Shown here one piece after another: positions 16,654 through 27,381 of a stretch of 64,000 bases of DNA; position 1 is the first letter of the stretch, and the number at the start of each line of letters is the position of its first letter. Origin of the DNA: Microbacterium sp. AK009 (GTDB taxonomy: Bacteria > Actinomycetota > Actinomycetes > Actinomycetales > Microbacteriaceae); contig NZ_JACCCG010000006.1 of the NCBI RefSeq assembly GCF_013410955.1, positions 248,001-312,000 on the forward strand, read 5' to 3'. The notes beneath the pieces were generated by a model. The model searched no databases and had not been told where the DNA came from. It was given only the letters and a program-made list of their open reading frames with translations. Position numbers and translations under genes: made by a program.

Positions 16654-17670
16654 TCAGAGCCAGCGCTTGTGCTTGAACACCCCGTAGAGGCTGGCAGCCA
16701 CGCCGACCATGAGCAGCAGCGAGAACGGATAGCCCCACTCCCAGCCGAGTTCGGGCATGTTCTCGAAGTTCATGCCGTACACGGTTCCGACGAGGGTGGG
16801 AGCGAAGATGATCGCCGCCCAGCCCGAGATCTTCTTCAGCTCCTCGTTCTGCGCGAGGTTGAACTCCGTCATCCGCCGCATCTCGTCGTTCTGCCGCTGG
16901 GCGACGAGGGTCGACTCGACGGTGAGGGCGTTTTCGAGGATGGTGCGGAACGCCGCCGAGCGTTCGACGACGCGCAGCGCGTGGTCGAGCACGTCCCGCA
17001 GGTTCCGCTGCAGCTCCACGTCGACCCGGTACTTGTCCGAGCCGCGCAGCAGCGCCTCGAGCATGCCGACGAGCGGCCGCGATGCCCGCTGGAAGTCGAT
17101 GACCTCACGCGAGAGCTCGTAGATGCGCCGCGACACGCTGCTCTCCTCGTCGAAGAGCTGATCCTCGATCTCGTCGATGTCGTTCTCGAGACCCGCGATG
17201 ACCGGCTCGTATTCGTCGACGACCTCGTCGAGGATGGCGTACAGCACCGCCTCCGGGCCCATCGACAGGAGCTCCGGCGCGTCCTCCAGACGCCGACGCA
17301 CCCTCCCGAGGTTCGGCGACTCGGCGTGGCGGATGGTCACGACGAAGTCGGGCCCGACGAACAGATGCAGCTCGCCGAACTCGACCCGCTCCTCGGCGTC
17401 GAGGTAGCGCGCGGGTCGGAGCACCACGAAGAGGGTGTCGCCGTAGCGCTCGAGCTTCGAGCGCTGGTGGCCGCTGAGGGCGTCTTCGACCGCGAGGGGG
17501 TGCAGCGAGAACTCCTCGGCGACCTGGCGCACCTCCCCCTCGCTCGGTCGGTACAGCCCGATCCAGGCCATCCCGCCGCGGGAGCGCATCACCTCGAAGG
17601 TCTCGTCGAGGTTGGTGGGGTCTTCGGTGCGGACCCCCTTGACGTACACGCCGTTGTCGATCAGCGCCAT
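16654..17670 (-). CDS. corA: CorA-type magnesium/cobalt channel
   Basis: 338 residues from ATG at 17670 with GGAGAAG upstream; the longer frame to 17847 has an Arg/Ser-rich head that looks non-coding. The large N-terminal cytosolic domain (VYVKGVRTEDPTNLDETFEV, IGLYRPSEGEVRQVAEEF) and long pore helix (ELSREVIDFQRASRPLVGML) are typical. The channel signature YGMNFENMPEL precedes the final membrane span (FSLLLMVGVAASLYGVF) and positively charged end KHKRWL. It forms a homopentameric Mg2+ channel in the membrane. The 230-bp leader upstream shows no recognised riboswitch. The symbol reflects family membership. Confidence 0.92.
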   Translation of the reverse strand: MALIDNGVYVKGVRTEDPTNLDETFEVMRSRGGMAWIGLYRPSEGEVRQVAEEFSLHPLAVEDALSGHQRSKLERYGDTLFVVLRPARYLDAEERVEFGELHLFVGPDFVVTIRHAESPNLGRVRRRLEDAPELLSMGPEAVLYAILDEVVDEYEPVIAGLENDIDEIEDQLFDEESSVSRRIYELSREVIDFQRASRPLVGMLEALLRGSDKYRVDVELQRNLRDVLDHALRVVERSAAFRTILENALTVESTLVAQRQNDEMRRMTEFNLAQNEELKKISGWAAIIFAPTLVGTVYGMNFENMPELGWEWGYPFSLLLMVGVAASLYGVFKHKRWL

Positions 17671-17900
17671 CATCTCTTCTCCGGTCGGTCGTGCCGCGTG
17701 CGCGGCGAACAGCAAAGGGCGGATGACACGCCACCGCGCTGCTGCGGATCGAACGGCCGACAGGGAAGACGACCGCGCCCCTGGAACAGGATCAGCGGAT
17801 CGGAGAGCCCGACACCGACGGCAGGACGGTGGCGTGGCGACTATCACCGGCCATCACGCACCACCTCCTCTCGGGTCGGAACCGCATTCACCATAGACCA

Positions 17901-18404
17901 TCACGCCACGACGCGGGGAGCGAGGGCGGCGTAGGCCCGCGCCCAGGTCTCGTCGAAGGCGCCCCGAGACGCCGTTCCGCGACGCCAGTCGCCCTCCGCG
18001 GCGGCGAGGTCACGCGCCATCCGCTGCAGTTCGGCGCGCTCCGCGTCTGAGTCTTCGCACCCCAGTGCGCAGGTGATCCAGCTCTCGTGGATGCGGGAGA
18101 CGAAGCCCGACAGCGCGGTCCACATGCCCAGCGCCGGCCCGAGCCACACCACCACACCCAGCACGAATGCCGCCGCAGGCCCCAGCACGTCGGCGGTGGC
18201 GAGGGTGGCGGCGCCGCCGATGACGAGACCAATCAGCGGCCAGAGCCGCATGAGACGCCACATGCGGCGCTGCTGGTCGGTGGTATCAGGGGGGAGGAGG
18301 AGCAACCGCACGCGCGTCTCGCCGTATCGTGCGATCGAGGTTTCCAGGAATCCCCAGTCACCGCGCGAGGGGCGGGTGACCAGGGACGTTTGACGATGCC
18401 ACAT
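17901..18404 (-). CDS. DUF6611-like membrane protein
   Basis: 167 residues. The start MWHRQTSLVTRPSRGDWGFL, then ETSIARYGETRVRLLLLPPD is followed by two adjacent membrane segments (LWPLIGLVIGGAATLATADV and LGPAAAFVLGVVVWLGPALG). A soluble tail follows, containing CALGCEDSDAERAELQRMA. I associate this layout with the DUF6611 family of actinobacterial membrane proteins, with moderate certainty. Function unknown. It is divergent from the DUF389 gene at 18517, with 112 bp between starts. Confidence 0.7.
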   Translation of the reverse strand: MWHRQTSLVTRPSRGDWGFLETSIARYGETRVRLLLLPPDTTDQQRRMWRLMRLWPLIGLVIGGAATLATADVLGPAAAFVLGVVVWLGPALGMWTALSGFVSRIHESWITCALGCEDSDAERAELQRMARDLAAAEGDWRRGTASRGAFDETWARAYAALAPRVVA

Positions 18405-18516
18405 GAGACGATCCTCGATCTGCGGCGGGACCCGGCGGTGGACCCCGACGAATCACCTACGATCGCGCGGTCGATCCTCACGAGATCCTGACGGTCCGTC
18501 GCGGCAGGATGGCAGC

Positions 18517-19500
18517 ATGCTCTCCATCCGCGTCACCGCACCGGCCGATCTCGCCCGCGAGCTGGTGCCGCAGCTGAGGGCCCAACCCACGGTCATCGAC
18601 CTCGCCGTGGTGGCGGGCGCGTGCGACGCGGGGAGCGGCGACCTGCTGCTGTTCGACGTCGCCCGAGAAGACGTCAACAACATCGTCCGGCTGCTCCGGC
18701 ACGCCGGGGTCCCCGCGCAGGGCGCCATCGTCGTCAGTGAGCCGCTGGCGGTGGTGTCGGATGCCGCGGCCGCGGCGGAGCGCGCGGCACCGGGTCATCC
18801 CGCCGACGGCGTGCTGTGGGCGCAGTTGGCCGGCCGCTCCACGGAGGACTCCCGGCCGTCGTGGAGCTTCTTCGCGTTCCTCCTGCTCGCGACCATGATC
18901 GCCGGGATCGGGCGTCTTCTGGACCAGCCGATCCTCATCATCGGGGCGATGGTCGTGGGGCCGGAGTTCGCCCCCATCGCGGCGATCTGCTACGCCGTGG
19001 TGCGCCGGCGGCGGGGGATCGTGGGGCCGGCGTCGGTCACGCTGTTCGGCGGATTCGCCGCGTGCGCACTGATCGCCTGGGGGGTGTGGTCGGTGCTCTA
19101 CGCGTTCGGCGTTTTCACCTACACGCAGGCGACGACCGGCGAGGCGACCCAGTTCATCGTCAGCCCCGATGCGTGGTCGTTCGTCATCGCGGTCCTCGCA
19201 GGCATCGCCGGTGTGCTGTCGCTGACGACGGCAAAGTCGTCGGCACTCGTGGGCGTGTTCATCTCGATCACGACCGTGCCGGCGGTCGGGACGATCGGGC
19301 TGACCCTCGCCGTGGGGGCGTGGGCCGAAGCGGGGGCCGCTCTCGTGCAGCTGGTGCTGAACCTCGCTGGGCTCCTGGTCGCGGGAACGGTGACGCTCTT
19401 CGTCCAGCTGCACGCGGGGCGGGCGATCTCGCGCCGTGTCGAGTCGCGCCGAGAGGCGCGGGCCGCGGCCGATCAGGCGGGGTCGAGCACAAGCCGATAA
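18517..19500 (+). CDS. DUF389-family membrane protein
   Basis: 327 residues from ATG at 18517; CAGGAT six bases upstream is a possible leaderless promoter. The N-terminal 100 residues form a small soluble ferredoxin-like domain (MLSIRVTAPADLARELVPQL). Then follows the DUF389 core: FFAFLLLATMIAGIGRLLDQ, PILIIGAMVVGPEFAPIAAI and later TTAKSSALVGVFISITTVPA, giving about six membrane spans. The family is uncharacterised, often called TIGR00341/hydrophobic domain protein. Its 3' end overlaps that of kdpE by 28 bp on the opposite strand. Confidence 0.85.
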   Translation: MLSIRVTAPADLARELVPQLRAQPTVIDLAVVAGACDAGSGDLLLFDVAREDVNNIVRLLRHAGVPAQGAIVVSEPLAVVSDAAAAAERAAPGHPADGVLWAQLAGRSTEDSRPSWSFFAFLLLATMIAGIGRLLDQPILIIGAMVVGPEFAPIAAICYAVVRRRRGIVGPASVTLFGGFAACALIAWGVWSVLYAFGVFTYTQATTGEATQFIVSPDAWSFVIAVLAGIAGVLSLTTAKSSALVGVFISITTVPAVGTIGLTLAVGAWAEAGAALVQLVLNLAGLLVAGTVTLFVQLHAGRAISRRVESRREARAAADQAGSSTSR

Positions 19501-20153
19501 CCCATGCCCGATTCGGTGATGAGGTGCACCGGATGCGACGGGTCGGGCTCGAGCTTCTTGCGCAGCTGCGACATGTAGAGGCGCAGGTAGCCCGAGTCCT
19601 GGACGTTCTCGCTCGCCCAGATCTCCTTCAGCAGGGTCTGCCGCGTGACGAGGGCTCCGGGATTGCGCGCGAGGAACTCGAGCATGCGCCACTCGGTCGG
19701 AGTCAGGTGCACGCGCTCGCCGCCCCGGGTCACCGCGCGGGCGGCGAGGTCGACCGTGACGTCGCCGAAGGCGACGAGGGGCTCGTCGGCGGTGCCGCCG
19801 CGACGGCGCGAGAGGGCGCGCAGCCGCGCGAGCAGCTCGTCGATCTGAAAAGGCTTGGTGACGTAGTCGTCGGCGCCGGCGTCGAGCGCGTCGACCTTGT
19901 CGGCCGATCCGGTGCGCCCCGACACCACGATGATGGGCGCGGTGGTCCAGCCCCGCAGGGCCTCGATCACCTGCATGCCGTCGAGCCGCGGCATCCCGAG
20001 ATCCAGCAGGATGATGTCGGGATGCGCCTGCGCGGCGAGGGCGACGGCCGCGGCGCCGTCGGGGGCGGCGACGACGTCGTAACCGTGAGCGGCCAACGTG
20101 ATGCGGAGCGCCCGGACGAGCTGCGGGTCGTCATCGGCGAGAAGGATCTTCAT
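19473..20153 (-). CDS. kdpE: Response regulator KdpE (OmpR family)
   Basis: 226 residues, full length. The receiver domain has the acidic pocket LADDDPQL and phosphoacceptor Asp51 (IILLDLGMPRLDG), and the conserved Lys in DDYVTKPF. The C-terminal winged helix is of OmpR type (LTPTEWRMLEFLARNPGALV, SGYLRLYMSQLRKKLEPDPS, GMGYRL). It is phosphorylated by KdpD and activates the kdp genes under K+ limitation. Its ATG overlaps the kdpD stop by 4 bp, so translation is coupled. It is the last gene of the kdp operon. Confidence 0.95.
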   Translation of the reverse strand: MKILLADDDPQLVRALRITLAAHGYDVVAAPDGAAAVALAAQAHPDIILLDLGMPRLDGMQVIEALRGWTTAPIIVVSGRTGSADKVDALDAGADDYVTKPFQIDELLARLRALSRRRGGTADEPLVAFGDVTVDLAARAVTRGGERVHLTPTEWRMLEFLARNPGALVTRQTLLKEIWASENVQDSGYLRLYMSQLRKKLEPDPSHPVHLITESGMGYRLVLDPA

Positions 20154-22705
20154 GCGCGCTCGCTTCCGACGGGGGCGGGGGTCTCGGTGGGGGCGTCGCC
20201 GTCCAGCGGCAACGCGATGACCATCGTCAGGCCCCCGCCGGGGGTGTTCTCGGGTGTGAGCGCGCCGCCCATGCCCTCGGTGAACCCCTTCGACAGGGCG
20301 AGGCCCAGACCGAGCCCGGTGGTGTTGTCGACGTCGCCCAGCCGCTGGAACGGCGCGAACATGTCCTCCTGGCGCTCCGGGCTCACCCCGGGTCCGCGGT
20401 CGATGACCCGGACCTCGGCGTTCGGCCCGAGGCGGCTGGTCGTGACGAGGACGCGCGCCTCGGGGGGACTGTGCCGGCGCGCATTGGCGAGCACATTGAC
20501 CAAGACCCGCTGCAGGAGCACCGGATCGGCCGACAGCGGCGGAAGGTCGGGATCGAGGGACAGCTCGACGTCGTCGGGTCCGAGGTCGAGCTCGTCCAGG
20601 GCGGCGAGGACGGCGCCGGCGGCGTCGACCGGGCGCAGCGACACCGCGAGCACACCGGCCTGCACGCGGCTGACGTCCAGCAGATCGGTGACCAGCTGCG
20701 ACAGGGTCGACAGGCTCTCATCGGCGGTCTCGAGCAGCTCCGTCCGATCCTCCGCGCTCAGCTGGTCGCCGGCGGCGCGCAACCCCCCGATCGCCGCGAG
20801 GGCGGCGGCGAGGGGCCGGCGGAGATCGTGACTGACCGCCGACAGCAGGGCCGAGCGCACCTGATCGGCCTCCGCGAGGGCATCGGCCGCCCGGGCGGTC
20901 GCGGTCAGGTCGGTGTGCTCGAGCGCAGCCGCCAGCTGCGCGGTGATGGCGTCGAGGAGCCGGCGCTCGCGCGCGCCCAGCGTGCCGTGCAGCTCCAGGC
21001 GCCCCCGCGGGGAGCCGTCGGGGGCGCGGCCGATGTCCATCCAGGTCACCTGATCGCCGCCGCCCGGGTCGTCTCGGACCGGTTCGCCGTCGGTGGCGAT
21101 CGTCGTGCCGTCGGCGGTCTCCAGGCGCACCCCCGCGAGACCGAGCGCTTCGCGCGTGCGGGTGACGAGGGCGGGAACAGCGCTCTCACCACGGAGCACG
21201 CTTCCGGCGACGGTGGCCAGGAGCTCGGACTCGGCGGCGGCGCGGCGCGCGACGCGCGTCGCGCGCGCGGCCTGATCGACGATGTAGCTCACGAGGATGC
21301 CGATCACGACGTACAGGCCCAGGGCGAGGGCGTGCAGCGGATCGGCGATGGTGACGGTGTAAAGGGGTTCGACGAAGAGGTAATCCAGCGTCAGCCCTGA
21401 CAGCACCGCGGCGAACAGCGCGGGCCAGATGCCGCCGATGAGGGCCACCACAACGACGAGCAGCTGGTAGAAGAGCACGTCGGAGGTGATGGAATCGTCG
21501 CTCCGGAAGGTGAACAGCACCGCGGAGAGGAGCGGGCCGCCGACGAGGGCGGCGACGAAGCCGAGGATGCGGCGCTTGACGCTCAGCGCGCCGCCCCGCA
21601 CCCGGGGGAGCGCGAATCGGCCGCCGGCGGCGGCGTGCGTGACGATGTGGACATCGATGTCGCCCGACTCGCGGATGACGGTCGCGCCGATGCCCGGGCC
21701 TGTCATCGCTGCGGCCAGGCGGCCGCGACGGCTCACCCCGATCACGAGCTGGGACGCGTTGACCGATCGGGCGAACTCGACCAGGGCGCGGGGGATGTCG
21801 TCGCCGACGACCTGGTGGTAGGTGCCGCCGAGCGACTCGACGAGGGCGCGCTGCTGGGCGAGCGCGGCCGGGCTCGAGGTGCGCAACCCGTCCTGGCTGG
21901 ACACGTGCACCGCGAGCAATTCGCCGCCTGCGGAGCGGGCGGCGATGCGCGCTCCGCGTCGCAGCAGGGTCTCGCCCTCGGGCCCCCCGGTGAGGGCGAC
22001 GACCACGCGCTCGCGGGCCTGCCACGTTCCCTCGATGCCGTGCTCGGCGCGGTAGGACTTCAGCGCGCTGTCGACCTCGTCGGCCAGCCACAGGAGGGCG
22101 AGTTCGCGCAGCGCCGTGAGATTGCCGAGGCGGAAGTAGTTCGATAGGGCGGCATCGATGCGTTCCGCGGGGTAGACGAAGCCCGCCGAGAGACGGTCGC
22201 GGAGCGACTGCGGGGCGAGGTCGACCACCTCGATCTGGTCGGCCCCGCGCACCACCGCGTCGGGCACCGTCTCACGCTGCGGGATGCCGGTGATCTGCTC
22301 GACCACACCGTTCAGCGACTCGATGTGCTGCACGTTGACCGTGGTGATCACGTCGATGCCGGCATCCCGGAGGGCCTCGACGTCTTTCCACCGCTTGTCG
22401 TTCTGCGACCCCGGCGCGTTGGTGTGGGCGAGTTCGTCGACGAGGGCGACGTCGGGGTGCCGGGCGAGCACGGCGTCGAGGTCGAGCTCGGTCAGCTCCA
22501 CGCCGCGGTGCTCCACGACGCGGCGGGGCATGACCTCGAGGCCCTCGACCTGCGCGGCCGTGGCCGCCCGGCCGTGGGTCTCGACGATCGCGACGACGAC
22601 GTCGCGCCCCTCTCCCGCGAGGCGTCGGCCTTCCTCGAGCATCTCGTAGGTCTTGCCGACGCCGGGCGCCGCCCCGAGCAGGACGCGCAACCGCCCCCGC
22701 TTCAC
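20150..22705 (-). CDS. kdpD: Sensor histidine kinase KdpD
   Basis: 851 residues. In order: KdpD N-terminal domain with Walker A GAAPGVGKTYEML (about residues 11-23) and DELAHTN; a universal-stress-like domain (ERVVVALTGGPEGETLLRRG); four membrane spans of the DUF4118 type near residues 390-485; a GAF-like region; HisKA with the phosphoacceptor in AVSHDLRRPLAAALAAIGGL; and an HATPase domain (VRVIDRGPGVSPERQEDMFA). It senses K+ limitation and ionic strength and phosphorylates KdpE. The H-box has Arg where most kinases have Thr. Located 75 bp after kdpC. Confidence 0.95.
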   Translation of the reverse strand: MKRGRLRVLLGAAPGVGKTYEMLEEGRRLAGEGRDVVVAIVETHGRAATAAQVEGLEVMPRRVVEHRGVELTELDLDAVLARHPDVALVDELAHTNAPGSQNDKRWKDVEALRDAGIDVITTVNVQHIESLNGVVEQITGIPQRETVPDAVVRGADQIEVVDLAPQSLRDRLSAGFVYPAERIDAALSNYFRLGNLTALRELALLWLADEVDSALKSYRAEHGIEGTWQARERVVVALTGGPEGETLLRRGARIAARSAGGELLAVHVSSQDGLRTSSPAALAQQRALVESLGGTYHQVVGDDIPRALVEFARSVNASQLVIGVSRRGRLAAAMTGPGIGATVIRESGDIDVHIVTHAAAGGRFALPRVRGGALSVKRRILGFVAALVGGPLLSAVLFTFRSDDSITSDVLFYQLLVVVVALIGGIWPALFAAVLSGLTLDYLFVEPLYTVTIADPLHALALGLYVVIGILVSYIVDQAARATRVARRAAAESELLATVAGSVLRGESAVPALVTRTREALGLAGVRLETADGTTIATDGEPVRDDPGGGDQVTWMDIGRAPDGSPRGRLELHGTLGARERRLLDAITAQLAAALEHTDLTATARAADALAEADQVRSALLSAVSHDLRRPLAAALAAIGGLRAAGDQLSAEDRTELLETADESLSTLSQLVTDLLDVSRVQAGVLAVSLRPVDAAGAVLAALDELDLGPDDVELSLDPDLPPLSADPVLLQRVLVNVLANARRHSPPEARVLVTTSRLGPNAEVRVIDRGPGVSPERQEDMFAPFQRLGDVDNTTGLGLGLALSKGFTEGMGGALTPENTPGGGLTMVIALPLDGDAPTETPAPVGSERA

Positions 22706-22780
22706 CGCGTCACCCCCGAGCGGGTGACGCGGTGAGCGAGGGCGGCGTGCATGACGGGTGGTCCTTGTCTGTCGAGGGCG

Positions 22781-23395
22781 TCAGTCCTGATTCTGCGCGT
22801 CGAGCGCGAGGTTCAGCTGGAGGACGTTGACGCGGGGTTCCCCGAGAATCCCGAGGTCCCTCGACTGGATCATAGACTCCACCAGGTCGCGCACGTCCTG
22901 CTCGGCGAGGCCGCGGGCTTCGGCCACGCGGGGCGCCTGGAGCAGGGCGTAGGCGGGGCTGATGTGCGGGTCGAGCCCCGAGGCCGACGCGGTGACGGCG
23001 TCGGCGGGGATGTCGTCGGGCGAGACCCCCTCGCGCTCGGCGATGACGGCCTTGCGCTCCTCGATCGCGGCGATGAGGTCGGCGTTCTCGGGGCCCCAGT
23101 TCGAGCCGCTCGACGCGCCGCCGTCGTAGCCGTCGCCGGCCGCCGAAGGCCGGGACTGGAAGTACTCCGGCAGGGCCTCGCCGTCGGCATCGGTGAAGCT
23201 CTGCCCGATGAGGGCCGAACCCACGATGCTTCCGGACGCGTCCTGCTGAAGGGATCCGTTCGCCTGCCAGGGGAGGAGCAGCTGGCCGATGCCGGTGATG
23301 AGAAGGGTGTAGCCGAGGCCGAGGATGACGGTGAAGGCGACCATCGCGCGGACGGCGACGCCGGCGCTGCGGAGGGTGGTGCGGGTGGCGGACAT
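22781..23395 (-). CDS. kdpC: K+-transporting ATPase subunit C (KdpC)
   Basis: 204 residues. One N-terminal membrane span (AVRAMVAFTVILGLGYTLLI) is followed by the soluble domain with the family motifs QANGSLQQ, GSALIGQSF and YFQSRPSAAG. The conserved block GLDPHISPAYALLQAPRVAE and the C-terminal LGEPRVNVLQLNLALD complete it. KdpC assembles with KdpA, KdpB and KdpF into the high-affinity K+ pump at the membrane and is thought to aid ATP binding. It follows kdpB with 48 bp between. Confidence 0.95.
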   Translation of the reverse strand: MSATRTTLRSAGVAVRAMVAFTVILGLGYTLLITGIGQLLLPWQANGSLQQDASGSIVGSALIGQSFTDADGEALPEYFQSRPSAAGDGYDGGASSGSNWGPENADLIAAIEERKAVIAEREGVSPDDIPADAVTASASGLDPHISPAYALLQAPRVAEARGLAEQDVRDLVESMIQSRDLGILGEPRVNVLQLNLALDAQNQD

Positions 23396-23443
23396 GGAGT
23401 CGACTCCTTGAGCGGATCTGAAGGGATGGGCCTGGGTGACGGG

Positions 23444-25606
23444 TCAGAAGCCCGGGATGAGACTCACCACGAGGTCGATGAGCTTGATGCCGATGAACGG
23501 GGCGATGACGCCGCCCAGGCCGTAGATCAGCAGGTTGCGCGACAGCAGCTGCGAGGCGCTGGCGGGCCGGTAGGCGACGCCGCGGAGCGCGAGCGGGATG
23601 AGGAAGACGATCACGATCGCGTTGAAGATGATGGCGCTGGTGACCGCGGATGCCGGCGAGGACAGGCCCATGATGTTCAGCGCCGCGAGCCCCGGGAAGA
23701 CCCCCATGAACATGGCCGGGATGATCGCGAAGTACTTCGCGATGTCGTTGGCCAGCGAGAAGGTGGTGAGCGCCCCACGGGTGATGAGGAGCTGCTTGCC
23801 GATGCGCACGATGTCGATGAGCTTCGTCGGGTCGCTGTCGAGGTCGACCATGTTGCCGGCCTCTTTGGCCGCCGAGGTGCCGGTGTTCATCGCCACCCCG
23901 ACGTCGGCCTGCGCGAGCGCGGGGGCGTCGTTGGTGCCGTCACCGGTCATGGCGACGAGGCGTCCGCCCTCCTGCTCGCGCTGGATGAGGGCGAGCTTGT
24001 CCTCGGGGGTGGCTTCGGCCAGGTAGTCGTCGACGCCGGCCTCGGCGGCGATGGCCTTGGCCGTCAGCGGGTTGTCGCCCGTGATCATCACGGTGCGGAT
24101 GCCCATCGCGCGCAGTTCGTCGAACCGCTCGCGGAGGCCGTCCTTGACGATGTCCTTCAGGTGGATGACGCCGATGATGCGTCCGGTGCCACCGGAGAGC
24201 GTCGCGACGACCAGCGGAGTGCCGCCGGAGGTCGCGATCGCGTCGGTCTCGCTGACGACCTGCGCGCGCACCTGCGTCGGAATCGTTGCGCCCTCCGCCT
24301 CGAGCCACGCCATCACCGCCGAGCCGGCGCCCTTGCGCACCTGGGTGCCGTCGGGCAGGTCGAGTCCGCTCATGCGGGTCTGCGCGGTGAAGGGCACGGC
24401 GACCGCGCCCGCGGGCATCCGGGCGACGACGCCCTCGGCGGCGGCGAGCTCGACCACCGACGTCCCCTCCGGAGTGGGGTCGGCCAGCGATGACAGCGAG
24501 GCGGCCTCGGCCACCTGTCGGGCGTCGACCCCCGGCATCCGCACGAATGCGCTCGCGCGACGGTTGCCGTAGGTGATGGTGCCGGTCTTGTCCAGAAGCA
24601 GCGTGGTGACATCGCCTGCGGCCTCGACGGCGCGTCCCGACATCGCCAGCACATTGCGCTGCACGAGCCGGTCCATGCCCGCGATGCCGATGGCCGACAG
24701 CAGCGCCCCGATGGTGGTGGGGATGAGGCAGATCAGCAGGGCGATGAGCACCGGGATGCTCGCGGGGGAAGCGGCGTAGTCGGCGATGGGGTTCAGCGTC
24801 AGCACGACGATCACGAAGACGATCGACAGGCTCGCCAGAAGGATGTTCAACGCGATCTCGTTGGGCGTCTTCTGGCGGCTCGCGCCTTCGACCAGTGCGA
24901 TCATGCGGTCGACGAAGGTCTCTCCGGGCTTGGAGGTGATGCGCACGACGATGCGGTCGGACAGCACGCGGGTGCCGCCGGTGACGGCGCTGCGGTCACC
25001 GCCGGATTCGCGCACGACCGGCGCGGACTCCCCGGTGATGGCCGATTCGTCGACGGTCGCGATGCCGTGCACGATGTCGCCGTCGCCGGGGATCAGCTCG
25101 CCCGCCGAGACGACGACCACGTCATCGAGCGTGAGGTCGGCCGACGAGACCGGCGAGGTCTGGGCGCGCTCGGCGCCCGGGTCGCCGGCGGCGTCGTAGC
25201 CCGACACCCGGTTCGCCATGGTCGAGGTGCGGGTCTTCCGAAGGGTGGCCGCCTGCGCCTTGCCGCGGCCCTCGGCGACCGACTCGGCGAGGTTCGCGAA
25301 GACCACGGTGAGCCAGAGCCACACCGCGATCCCCCAGGTGAACCCGGCGGGAACCGGGGTGCCGCCCGACTCGCCCGCGCCCCCGAGGAACGGCTCGGCG
25401 ATCGCGATGACGGTGGTGAGGGCGGCGCCGACCCACACCAGGAACATGACCGGGTTCCGCCACAGTGCGGCGGGGTTGAGCTTGCGCAGCGCCCCGGGAA
25501 GGGCCTGGGCGAGCTGGGCGGGCCCGAAGGCGCGCACGGGGCGCGGCTCGGTCGGCGACGACACGGGAGCGTCGTCGGTGCGAGGAGAGGTGGTGGTGGT
25601 GGACAT
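23444..25606 (-). CDS. kdpB: K+-transporting P-type ATPase, subunit B (KdpB)
   Basis: 720 residues, with an N-terminal tail about 35 residues longer than in E. coli KdpB. It is the catalytic P-type ATPase of the Kdp pump. Visible hallmarks are the actuator motif [10 protein letters not shown] (about 187-196), the phosphorylation site Asp339 in [13 protein letters not shown], the nucleotide-binding region, and the hinge motif [20 protein letters not shown]. Membrane helices are predicted around residues 50-110, 255-300 and 600-715. It is 3 bp downstream of kdpA's stop. Confidence 0.97.
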   Translation of the reverse strand: MSTTTTSPRTDDAPVSSPTEPRPVRAFGPAQLAQALPGALRKLNPAALWRNPVMFLVWVGAALTTVIAIAEPFLGGAGESGGTPVPAGFTWGIAVWLWLTVVFANLAESVAEGRGKAQAATLRKTRTSTMANRVSGYDAAGDPGAERAQTSPVSSADLTLDDVVVVSAGELIPGDGDIVHGIATVDESAITGESAPVVRESGGDRSAVTGGTRVLSDRIVVRITSKPGETFVDRMIALVEGASRQKTPNEIALNILLASLSIVFVIVVLTLNPIADYAASPASIPVLIALLICLIPTTIGALLSAIGIAGMDRLVQRNVLAMSGRAVEAAGDVTTLLLDKTGTITYGNRRASAFVRMPGVDARQVAEAASLSSLADPTPEGTSVVELAAAEGVVARMPAGAVAVPFTAQTRMSGLDLPDGTQVRKGAGSAVMAWLEAEGATIPTQVRAQVVSETDAIATSGGTPLVVATLSGGTGRIIGVIHLKDIVKDGLRERFDELRAMGIRTVMITGDNPLTAKAIAAEAGVDDYLAEATPEDKLALIQREQEGGRLVAMTGDGTNDAPALAQADVGVAMNTGTSAAKEAGNMVDLDSDPTKLIDIVRIGKQLLITRGALTTFSLANDIAKYFAIIPAMFMGVFPGLAALNIMGLSSPASAVTSAIIFNAIVIVFLIPLALRGVAYRPASASQLLSRNLLIYGLGGVIAPFIGIKLIDLVVSLIPGF

Positions 25607-25609
25607 GTG

Positions 25610-27292
25610 TCAGACGAGACCTTCCGCCAGGGGACCCAGCGTGAGAACGGGGAAATAGGTGAGAGCAGTGACGACGACCGCGAGGATCGCGAGGAGACCC
25701 ACGAACTGCGGCCGGTGCGTCGGCAGGGTGCCGACCGTCGTGGGGACAGGCTTCTGAGCCGCCAGCGATCCGGCGAGAGCCAGCACGAGCACCATCGGCA
25801 GGAACCGGCCGAGGAGCATCGCCACACCGAGGGCGGTGTTCAGCCACGGTGTGTTGGCGGAGAGTCCCGCGAACGCGGAGCCGTTGTTGTTCGACGCCGA
25901 GGTGAAGGCGTACAGCACCTCGCTGAGGCCATGGACCCCGGGGTTCCAGATCGAGGTCGCCTCGACGTCTTCGCGGATGCCGGGGAGGGCGAAGCTCAAC
26001 GCGGTCCCTGCGAGCACGAGGGTCGGGGTGACGAGGATGTAGAGGCTCGCGAGCTTGATCTCGCGCGGCCCGATCTTCTTCCCCAGATACTCGGGGGTTC
26101 GGCCGATCAGCAGACCGCCCACGAACACCGCGATGACGGCGAGCACCAGCATCCCGTACAGTCCCGAGCCGACGCCGCCGGGGGCGACCTCGCCGAGCAT
26201 CATGTTGATCATCGGGATCATCCCGCCGAGGGCGGTGTACGAGTCGTGCATCGAGTTGACCGCGCCGGTCGAGGTCAGGGTCGTCGCGGCGGCGTAGAGG
26301 GTCGAGCCGAAGATGCCGTAGCGCACCTCCTTCCCTTCCATCGCGCCACCCGCGAGCTGCGGTGCCGTGCCGAGGGCGAGCGATTCGAGCCAGCTGATCG
26401 TCGTGATCGAGACGATCGCGATCGAGGCCATGACGGCGAGGATGGCGTAGCCCTGGCGGTTGTCGCCGACCATGCGGCCGAACGCGCGGGGCATGGCGAC
26501 CGGGATGGCGAGGAGCAGCAGGATCTGCAGCACGCTCGTCCACGGGGCCGGGTTCTCGAACGGATGCGCCGAGTTGGCGTTGAAGAACCCGCCGCCGTTC
26601 GTGCCCAGTTCCTTGATGGCCTCCTGCGAGGCGACCGGGCCACCCGGAAGCGTCTGGGTCGCGCCGCTCAGGGTCGTCACCTCGGTGAATCCGTTGACGT
26701 TCTGCACGACACCGGCGATGAGGAGGGCGATCGCCGCGAGGATCGACATCGGCAGCAGCAGCCGGCCGACGCCGCGGACGAGATCGACCCAGAAGTTTCC
26801 GATCGTCGCGGCGCCGCGGCGGGCGAACCCGCGAACAAGGGCGACCGCCACCGCGATGCCCACGGCTGCGGAGACGAAGTTCTGCACCGCGAGCCCGGCG
26901 AACTGCACCGTGTAGCCGAGGGTGAGCTCGGGCGAGTACGACTGCCAGTTGGTGTTGGTCACGAACGAGACGGCGGTGTTGAACGCCAGCGCCTCGGGCA
27001 CGGCGGGAAGGCCCAGCGAGTACGGCAGGAACTGCTGCACGCGCTGGAGGGTGTAGACGAAGAGCACCCCGACGACGGAGAAGATCAGGACGCTCCGCGC
27101 GTAGACCTGCCAGCTCTGCTCAGAGCGCGAGTCGACGCCGATGAGGCGGAACAGACCCCGTTCGACGCGCACGTCGCGGTCTGAGGTGAAGATGTGGGCG
27201 ATGTAGTCGCCGAGGGGACGGTAGAGGAGGACGAGGAGGAGGACGACGGTGGCGACCTGCAGAATGCCGGTCCAGACGGAAGAGGCGTCCAT
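25610..27292 (-). CDS. kdpA: K+-transporting ATPase subunit A (KdpA)
   Basis: 560 residues from ATG at 27292; a TTG one codon upstream is part of kdpF and is not the start. KdpA is the ion-conducting, channel-like subunit with about ten membrane spans and four selectivity-filter repeats. Recognisable stretches are [40 protein letters not shown] and [12 protein letters not shown], the latter two being filter-type loops. The start overlaps the kdpF stop by one base (TGATG), so the two are translationally coupled. Confidence 0.97.
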   Translation of the reverse strand: MDASSVWTGILQVATVVLLLVLLYRPLGDYIAHIFTSDRDVRVERGLFRLIGVDSRSEQSWQVYARSVLIFSVVGVLFVYTLQRVQQFLPYSLGLPAVPEALAFNTAVSFVTNTNWQSYSPELTLGYTVQFAGLAVQNFVSAAVGIAVAVALVRGFARRGAATIGNFWVDLVRGVGRLLLPMSILAAIALLIAGVVQNVNGFTEVTTLSGATQTLPGGPVASQEAIKELGTNGGGFFNANSAHPFENPAPWTSVLQILLLLAIPVAMPRAFGRMVGDNRQGYAILAVMASIAIVSITTISWLESLALGTAPQLAGGAMEGKEVRYGIFGSTLYAAATTLTSTGAVNSMHDSYTALGGMIPMINMMLGEVAPGGVGSGLYGMLVLAVIAVFVGGLLIGRTPEYLGKKIGPREIKLASLYILVTPTLVLAGTALSFALPGIREDVEATSIWNPGVHGLSEVLYAFTSASNNNGSAFAGLSANTPWLNTALGVAMLLGRFLPMVLVLALAGSLAAQKPVPTTVGTLPTHRPQFVGLLAILAVVVTALTYFPVLTLGPLAEGLV

Positions 27293-27381
27293 CAAAACTT
27301 CTCCGGCTTCACGAGGGCGACGACGAGGTAGACGACCGCCGCGACCGCGAGGACGGCGGAGATGAGGGCGATCGCGGTCAC
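27292..27381 (-). CDS. kdpF: K+-transporting ATPase small subunit KdpF
   Basis: 29 residues from GTG at 27381: [20 protein letters not shown] then VALVKPEKF. The single span and the terminal KPEKF motif are characteristic of KdpF, the lipid-like stabilising subunit of the pump. Stop and kdpA start share a base. Its GTG in turn overlaps the stop of an even smaller membrane-peptide gene (GTGA). Usually missed by gene callers because of size. Confidence 0.9.
   Translation of the reverse strand: MTAIALISAVLAVAAVVYLVVALVKPEKF

Noticed and set aside
22751..27184. Long plus-strand frames across the kdp region
   Set aside because: Their His/Asp/Gly/Arg-rich translations are antisense shadows of kdpC, kdpB and kdpA.
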